Below, piece after piece: positions 56,721 to 64,000 of a stretch of 64,000 nt of DNA. Origin of the DNA: Sinohyriopsis cumingii (Eukaryota > Mollusca > Bivalvia > Unionida > Unionidae); assembly GCA_028554795.2 (NCBI GenBank), contig CM068832.1:81363180-81427179 (forward strand), in the 5' to 3' direction. Every line of letters starts with the position of its first letter. Positions within the stretch are counted from its first letter, which is position 1. Made by a program: the position numbers and the translations under genes. The notes under the pieces were generated by a model. The model did not search any database and was not told the DNA's origin. It saw only the letters and a list, made by a program, of their open reading frames with translations.

Positions 56721-57400
56721 TAAACCATTGTAACTTAATTTTCGGGGATATGTTTGTTTTCCTTTAAATTCTGGGACAATTTCGTCATTTTAACGTTACT
56801 TTTAGTCACATCCATTTTGTCGTTGAGCATTTCCTTGATTATAGCTATTTATAGCATCATTACAATTATGCAAATTTTTGAACACCCCATCAAGATTTCA
56901 GGTCTTGGTAATGCTTTATATATAAATCTCACGCTTGTACTACTGTATGTATGTCTCTGTCTCCGTTGTGTTTGGCCCTCTACCATCATTGTCCCTAGAC
57001 AGGCCCACCATGTTAAATTCGTGTGTGTGTGTGTGTGTGTGTTTTATATCCCTCTCCCCTGTTCCATTTCCATAGACCCATCAGGTCGAGACCGTATTAA
57101 AATAGGGTCCCAACCCTATTCCATTTCCCATGTTAATTTCCCCTTGAGGCTATACAGTCCCACTATCTATTCCCATGTTCAATTCCCCTCGAGGCTAGAG
57201 TGACCCAAGACTTTTTCCCATGTTCAATTCCCCTTGAGGCTAGAGTGTCCCAAGACTTTTTCCCATATTAAATTCTCCTTGAGGCTAGATTGTCCCACGA
57301 TTTTTCTCCATGTTAAATTTCCATTGAGGCTAGATTGTCCCAGGGGGGGTCCTGTAATGCTAATTCCCATTGAGGCTAGGGTATCCCCATTTACTACTTA

Positions 57401-60400
57401 CATATCATATAAAATACTTGAATAATGAAATTTTGTGGGTTTTTTTAATTATAAGTTTCTGTAACTGGATTATGTACCATAAGAATTGTACAGGTCCAAA
57501 ACATAGTACCATTTCCATTTATAAGTCAAGGAAGGCAGGTCAGGGCAACATCACGTGATCTATGGATTACAATTGTACTGTGGATATAACATGACTGACC
57601 TAACTGGGAATTGGTTATTTTATAAAAAGCTATTGTTCACTGATAAAGTATTTTGTAATAATTTAAATGCTTTTAGGGAATCTTTTAAAGCAATTTAGAT
57701 TTAGTTTCTTGGCTGTGTATTTAGTGACTATATAAATGAAGTAGATATGTACAGTTGATTCTATTTCAGTCTTGTAAAAGTTACGAGAGGTTCTTGATTT
57801 TTTTTAATTTTTTTTTTTTTTTTATTTTTTTATTTTTTTTTTTTATTGTTCTTTGAAATTGCAGATTTTGAGACAGTTTTTTAAAACAGACAATACCTTC
57901 CTGGATTATTGTGAACTTTTCTAAGAACTTTGATATTAATTAGTTTTATTTAATTTACCGTGGAGTAAAAATACTTTGGAATATTAAAACAGCAAATCGT
58001 CCTTGGTGTTAGAACATAAGCACATTACAACTTTAATTCAGAGTTAGGGTTAGGAGACTTTCCAGATTATTGATATTACATTTAGGAATGTGTACAATAC
58101 TGCAAGTTATTTTTAATTCTTTCACTTTCATCCAGAAATAAATTTAGTTTTGAGTATTGACTGCTTGCTGCGCTTCACGTTTCTTATTACGTACGTTAGA
58201 ATGAAATAATAAGTAAAGAGACAGACAATCGGACAGACAGACCGAGTGACAGACAGGTATTTAGATAGATAAATGGATGGATGGACGAACAGATGCAAGG
58301 ATGGACGGACGGATAGATAGATAGATAGATAGACAGACAGATGCTTTCTTCATATGTGTGGTGATGAACCAAAATTAATTTGAATGAATTGTGAACTAAA
58401 ACTGTTGAACTTTTCCTTAAATTTTGGCATGCATTGACAGGATCTGTTTCCAGTGATTTTCTTATTTTGTTTTTAAAATTGTAGTAACGTTTAGTACAGA
58501 AAGGTTCCCTCCGGTATATAAAGCTTTTAATGATCGGATAGATTCAACCATAAACCATCAAAAAACATCATATAGGATGGTTAAGAAAAGCAAACAATGT
58601 CTCCCGCACTCGGTCTACCTGTTTCATGCAACAACTAGGCGTAATTATATGTTTAGCTATTCTACACACATGAAAATTCAAGACGAATAATTTTGTTTAA
58701 ACGGCACGTTGGATAGATATCACAGTACTGAAGGGAGAATTATGCACTGTATTTATTTGAACCAGTTTTGTGGTACTGGGGTCATGCTAGACTTTGAACC
58801 AGCTTTGTGGTACTGGGGTCATGCTGGAATTTGAAGGAAAGAATGATTCAACGGAAATTAGGAAAGTCTATCTTGAGTAAGGCGTTTACTATAATAGTAC
58901 ACGACTTCTCAATTTTTCTACAAAATGTCTCAAAGAAAAAGAAGAGACTTCTATCTAAGTACAGACTCGTTCATGGTGTGCCCTCGTGTTTAAACCATTT
59001 TTTTAAAAATCGATTGTTGTCATAACGAGAATACTTCAAAGGAAAACAAGTACATCTTGCCACAAGGGCATACTTTTTTTTATTTATTTAAAAATGTCGT
59101 TGTGACCCAGTGGATGCCGTTCAAGCGATAAGCCGTCAGTGTGGCTCCGTATGCATTCGAATGTGTTTCCAGCAATATCAGTTTTCCTTAGGTTTGTTGG
59201 TAAGTAAAAGATCAGGAAAAAGATCAAGCGACCAACAATATTTAATGCTATTGGTGTCATATATTAAAGAAAGACAATGATAGTATTTTCGGTAGTTGAC
59301 AGATCCCTTCTGCGATTGATTCTTTATATCACTGAAGTCAACGTGAAAATGAAACCATAGGGCAGTTTAATATTCATAGACAGTCATGTGACTTTCATGC
59401 CTATATAAGGAAATCATTCGATATTGAAGTCGTAATTGAGATTTAGTAGAAGACTCCTGCGCATGTTGGCAAACAAGTAAGTAGGGTTGTTCACATCTTT
59501 AAAATTTAAGAAGTATAAAACAAAAAGGAAAGAAAAGATTAAATTAGTGAGAGATTTGATTACCTTTACATTCAGAAACGTATTTACTTCAATATTGATA
59601 CAAGTAAAACAGACGTATGTTGTCACTAATTAATCTAAACCAAGTTTGTTTGATAAATACAATCCGTACTGAAAAGACAAATCCATTTTATTCTTATAGA
59701 GTTGTCTAATTTGTAAACGCGTATTCAACTATGAAGAGTTGCTGTTGGCTAAACAATAAAAGTGAGGTAGAAATCCATTTTATTCTCATTTAGGAATAAT
59801 AAATACAAGGGTAGATAAGTTAACATGGATTAAACATTCTCTATTTGTATGCTTAGTTAAATCTATAAAATAAAAATAAAAACATACAGTTCATTCATGA
59901 AAAACCTTTTAGGGATATGGTACTGCGAAAGGTACTCGATGCTATCAATTGATACATGTTTACTGGACAAATGTTCAGCAGCACAGTACCTCGACGACCA
60001 CACTAGGTCATGAGACTGATGATGATGATGATGACATGTTTACTGTCTCCATAACGAAATGCTGACGTTAAAATACATAAGTATTTTGTTGGTTTAATCA
60101 CCATTAATTTGAACCTATGATGCAAGAAGTAAATATATTTGATCTGGAAGTCGCACCCAAAGGAAATTGATGTATAAAAATAATAACAATAATAATAATA
60201 ATGAGGACTTTGTATAGCGTCTAATCTTTAGAAGCTCTAAGAGTTTTACAACATTGGACAACACATATAACATAAGAAAAACATATAATGCTATGATTAC
60301 AAAAACAAACACCATGAAATTAGTAAACATAAAAACATGCTTAAAATATGTAAGGTAGGAAACATTATTAGATCTTTAAATTTGTTTTAGCAGCCGAAAT

Positions 60401-61046
60401 AGGTGATTATCCTACTAACTCATGAACCAAACTTTATGTGATACCATATGTATTGTGTTCAAATTAAATTGTTCAACATTTTTTGAAGGTGAAAAGAACT
60501 CAAATACTAAAATATATAGTAAAACCATTAAGGTAAAGAAAATAGGGAATGTATGTGCAATAAATTTCAAATGAAAGTATATGTGTTGCGAAAGCCGATA
60601 GGGTTTGCTTGTTTTTCAATCAGCCACCGATATTCCATTTCGTTTAATAAGAACATAGATCGATTCATCTTTACATATTATTTCATTAAAATTCATCTTT
60701 ATATATTATTTCATTTAATATAATCATAATCATAATATTATCTTTTACCTTGTGTAATCATGATTCCTTTGGACAAATAGCCATCTTTATTTAATATAAT
60801 TATAATATTAACTTTTATCGTGTCTAAGGAAAATTCTTTACGACAAAATAGCCATCTTCATTTCAAAAATAGCCATCTTCATTTCGGTAAAAGATGTTTA
60901 ATGTGCGAAATTAAAATACGAGAATTATTTTTATTTGCAATCGTTGGCGACTGGTCCTGAACAATTCTAATAATAAAAGAACAAAAAGGGTTAGCTCTAA
61001 TAATCTCTGTTTTAATAAATGCTTTTCCAAAACAATTTGCTTTTTT
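57401..61046. other. No recognisable gene; simple repeats
   Basis: AT-rich sequence with a T-rich tract at 57800-57846, a GACA/GATA/GATG microsatellite at 58205-58342, an AAT run at 60180-60203 and a duplicated AATAGCCATCTTCATTTC at 60848-60890. No exon that I can support lies here. Confidence 0.5.
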
Positions 61047-61064
61047 ATGTCTTCTAGGTTAATC

Positions 61065-61143
61065 ATGAAACAGGTACAAGTTGGGTTTCTATGCCTGTCA
61101 CTTCTGGCTCTGGCTGACGGAATACTAGTACGACCTCCAACAA
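61065..61143 (+). CDS. C-type lectin gene, first coding exon (signal peptide)
   Basis: From ATG 61065 the exon reads MKQVQVGFLCLSLLALADGI, a short hydrophobic signal peptide with a plausible cleavage after ALADG, then LVRPPT. It ends at a splice donor CAA|GTAAG at 61143/61144, leaving phase 1. An upstream in-frame ATG at 61047 is less likely: it follows a T-rich tract and CTTCTAG resembles an acceptor, so a 5' untranslated exon may be spliced in at about 61057. The intron to 62681 contains a TA run (61976-62003) and a 61-bp repeat. The phase agrees with the next exon. Confidence 0.72.
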
Positions 61144-61971
61144 GTAAGATTCTTACATGTACTGCAAAAAAGTCTTATAGTCTGAACATGTATAATAGGG
61201 AGCAGTTATACCAAGCAAATGCGAAGTATTCAAATCGAACACAATTTAGAATTACGGAAGATAGTTCAAACATTAAATTGAATCATGCGAACAAAACAAA
61301 TTAATAGTTTAATCTATTAGTGTATGTATGTATGTACGTACATATCAACATGTATCTATGTATGCATCCCCATTGATAATTGGCAATTAAAACAAAATCA
61401 TACAAATCTGACTGCTAGAATACAAACAACCAATCTTCGGGCAACTTTAATTTCCAGCTAATGAGACTTTATATTCTTACATTTCATGCTCTTAGGTACA
61501 GTTTTATTCAAACTACGTACCTAATGACCCACCCACCTAGATGCATGTATACCTCAGACGTACATCTCACATGTCAATGTGCACAAATTATAATTATTTT
61601 ATCTATTGCGTTACGGAATTTCAATATAGTTGTGTGCGTTATTTTCTTTTCAAATAATTTAGTGGTTAGATATTCCATGCATCCGTATTGTCTCCAGGCA
61701 GGATAACAAATAATTTATTATGTTAGTGGACAAGTTTGTAAGATATATATTTGAAGACCAGTCGTTTAAATCACACTCGATATTTTGCCTTCAAAACAGT
61801 GATTTGGTTGGTTTTAAATGTTTGACTAACTTCAATGTCTTATACACTTTTGCTGACATCTTGGACAGTTTCCAGAGTTTGGTTTCCAACGTTTGTGAAA
61901 TTAAACATATGAATTGACACAACTAAAACGTAATGAACTTTGAACTAAATCATTATGTAAGAGCTTGAATT

Positions 61972-62005
<34 letters not shown>

Positions 62006-62084
62006 CCCATGTTTTCTTTTTTGCAACAAGCTATCTACCTTGGATTGGTTAAAGCGGATCGAGTGAACGTGGAACTTAGATACT

Positions 62085-62275
62085 TGGTTGGTTGGTTGAA
62101 TCAGTCATAAATAATGTTTGACTTGTATTTAGATACATGCTTGATACTGTTACTTGGATAAATCAGTCTTATATAATTCTGAAACTGTATTTCGACACAC
62201 GCTTTGTACGGTTGGTTGGTTGAATCAGTCGGATATAATTTTGGACTTGCATTTCGATATATGCACCATACCAGT
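62085..62275. repeat. Intronic tandem repeat, unit about 61 bp, three copies
   Basis: Units contain TTGGTTGAATCAGTC, TATAATT and TTCGA(C/T)A(C/T)A(C/T)GC segments; it lies within the lectin intron. Confidence 0.8.
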
Positions 62276-62681
62276 GTCTGTCTCATTCAGCTGAAATGAA
62301 CTTCTGAGTTCCATTTGGGAACACATTTTCACTAAGGCAGTTGTACCTAATTTTGTACATTCACTTTGAGATGCTTTGTGTTAACTAGGCTAACGCGCTA
62401 AAAATAAATCCAAAGTAGTGTTCGACATGGTAAACCGTCTGGAAAAGCAGCCAGTGTTCATGGAATTCTGAAAATACATAAACTTGATGACTGTATAGTT
62501 TTTGATTAAAATAGATATTCTAAAAAACATAATTTGTCTGTTTCACCAGTTGAAAGTTATAATTCTATCTGTATACTTTTGAATTGTTTTTTTTGTGTGA
62601 TGCCCTTAAAGCAAAATATCAATCCCTATGGACCCCCATTTATAATTCCATGTTTACATTCTCATGCTGTTTTCTTTGTAG

Positions 62682-62855
62682 CATGTCCTGCGCAATACAT
62701 ACCCTCCCCCCGAGCACGTCAACTTGTATCCGCTTTGTTAACGTCACGAACTCTTTCACCGCTGCAAGGGCGGCATGTCAGGCTGATGGAGGGGATCTCA
62801 TAAGACTTGATCCTAGAAATTTTGACAAGATTCGACAACTCGCTGATGTGAATAA
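62682..62855 (+). CDS. C-type lectin gene, second coding exon (CTLD N-terminal half), frame break
   Basis: The exon begins after the acceptor TTTCTTTGTAG (62671-62681). Joined in phase to the first exon it starts with CPAQYIPSP; after a C-run at about 62706-62711 the sequence continues in the next frame with TSTCIRFVNV, then FTAARAACQADGGDLIRLD. These are the conserved first half of a C-type lectin domain: Cys, aromatic strand, AR..C....G..L. It ends near NKG at a possible donor AAAG|GTTATC (62855/62856), followed by a CT microsatellite. The one-base frame conflict sits in a homopolymer and may be a sequencing error. Later CTLD exons are outside the window. The product would be a secreted carbohydrate-binding protein, perhaps in immunity or shell matrix (inference). 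Confidence 0.72.
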
Positions 62856-62865
62856 AGGTTATCGC

Positions 62866-62912
62866 TTTCTCTCTCTCTCTCTATCTTGCTCTCTCTCTCT
62901 CTCTCTCTCTCT
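62866..62912. repeat. (CT)n microsatellite
   Basis: CT units interrupted by ATCTTG, at the start of the following intron. Confidence 0.9.
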
Positions 62913-63784
62913 GCAAAATGGCAACTGTTCATTGGACTGGCACACTTTGTAAATTTATTTACTGCCTTTTTAGTTTTTATTTAAATACGTTTAAACCACA
63001 CAGTAATTAATTGTGTGTGTGTGTCAAACTATTAACTTATTCATTATTGAAATGTATAGTAGCTCATATAGTATGTATATTAAATACTATATTAGATATT
63101 TAAACTAAATAATTAGTCATGAGCTTTCATATTCAAATATAACACGCCGTACTAATTAAGTTCCCATAGTAACCCTATGCAAACACCATGCTATTAAAAA
63201 TTCAATAACTTTAAATTGCCTAGTGCTCATAATCAAACCTATGTTTTTCGGTATAGATGAAACCTGAATGACATCTTCTCTGTACAGAAGCATGTGCTTT
63301 CAATTCAGTAATGATCGTTCCATTTTAAAGACTGTTAATGGACTGAAATTCCATCAATGAAAGAATATCTCTATTTTTCAATTACAACTAGGAAATGCTC
63401 TGAAAAAATTCTTTTTACTACAAAATAACTTTTATTATTAACCAGTCCTGGACAACCAAACCCATATATACTCTATTTTATGTACACCAATTTCCATGGG
63501 CTGGTTCCCATTTTTCTGTTCGGTTTGTACTGTGTATCCAAGAAGTATACACAAAACGTAATTATGTGCACACTTATACTTTTCCTTTTGAACGCGAGCT
63601 CCAATGTTTGCTGATGCAAAATTTCAGTAATTGCTACGTAATTACATGTCATTTCAAGTTAGGAGGCATTCATATATTCAAGTCGATACTACAACTATAG
63701 AATCGACATGAAAATGGCATGAGATACATACATCAAAGCTATCAAGTTGGCTTACCATTGCTGAAGCATGTATGTTTGAATTTG
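62913..63784. other. No recognisable gene
   Basis: AT-rich; probably the intron of the lectin gene. No further CTLD exon is visible up to the end of the window. Confidence 0.5.
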
Positions 63785-64000
63785 TAGAGACACGAACACT
63801 TCTGTGCGGCTGATAGAAATTATCGGTAGAGACACGACAAATGTTGTGGGACTGATATACATTATAGATAGAGACAAGAACACTGCTGTGGGGCTGATAG
63901 AAATTATACGTAGAGACACGAACACTACTGTGGGGCTGATATAGATTATGGATAGAGACACGAACACTGCTGTGGGGCTGATATAGATTATGGATAGAGA
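63785..64000. repeat. Tandem array, unit 42 bp, runs off right edge
   Basis: About five units of TAGAGACACGAACACTGCTG then TGGGGCTGATATAGATTATGGA. The - strand open frame here is an artefact of the unit being a multiple of three. Confidence 0.92.

Larger units (their letters stand above)
52232..57400 (-). repeat. Right arm of the palindrome
   Basis: Reverse complement of the left arm, from GTTAACACATTATTGGTAC at 52232 to TTTACTACTTA at 57400. It is about 495 bp longer, mainly because of a private tandem duplication at 55752-56720. Substitutions are sparse, for example a single residue change in the gag-like frame. Confidence 0.96.

Noticed and set aside
46329..57400. LTR retrotransposon with long terminal repeats
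   Set aside because: The two copies are inverted, not direct, and no RT, integrase or primer-binding site lies between them.

Overview
The window reads as DNA of an invertebrate animal, most likely a lophotrochozoan and plausibly a mollusc. This is inference from three things: a C-type-lectin gene with spliced exons, tRNA-headed SINEs ending in a GGCGTTAAAC-type tail, and a background rich in microsatellites and minisatellites. Host genes are almost absent. The region is dominated by virus-like mobile elements, retroelement debris and simple or tandem repeats.

Bases 1 to about 13862 hold most of a Maverick/Polinton (adintovirus-like) element that runs off the left edge. On the + strand it carries a capsid module: double-jelly-roll major capsid protein, a small basic core-like protein, an adenain-type protease, a fibre-like protein and a penton-like protein. 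An AT-rich minisatellite spacer follows, with a SINE nearby. The replication module holds a NUMOD/HNH-type gene and a Cys-rich gene on the - strand, then a protein-primed-type family B DNA polymerase that continues in the same frame into an SF1 helicase, then a small HNH nuclease. Next come the DDE integrase and a zinc-ribbon/phospholipase A2 protein on the - strand, and last an FtsK/A32-like packaging ATPase beside the terminal inverted repeat. Most genes carry one to several breaks and the integrase holds a SINE, so this is an old copy, but gene order is complete enough to read the virus-like layout. Many gene starts sit directly behind a TATATAAATG-like motif.

Bases 13863-25835 contain a 36-bp tandem array, a SINE fragment, two decayed non-LTR retrotransposon pieces in opposite orientations (15.8-16.8 kb and 18.2-19.9 kb) and long stretches with nothing recognisable. 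Bases 25836-32179 are a second, shorter Maverick copy in reverse orientation, with 185-bp terminal inverted repeats and a 5-bp target duplication. It has lost the capsid module and key catalytic residues in several enzymes.

Bases 32180-46328 are mostly repeats: microsatellites, a 40-bp array, a 2.4-kb array of a 19-bp unit, a 32-bp array and a hAT-type MITE. Bases 46329-57400 form an approximately 11-kb palindrome: two near-identical arms around a 1.2-kb spacer. The spacer contains a SINE cut in two by a small inversion whose edge lies at the inner end of the left arm. The arms carry a broken gag-like zinc-knuckle frame. From 57401 to the end is mostly non-coding, apart from the first exons of a secreted C-type-lectin gene at 61.06-62.86 kb and a 42-bp array running off the right edge.
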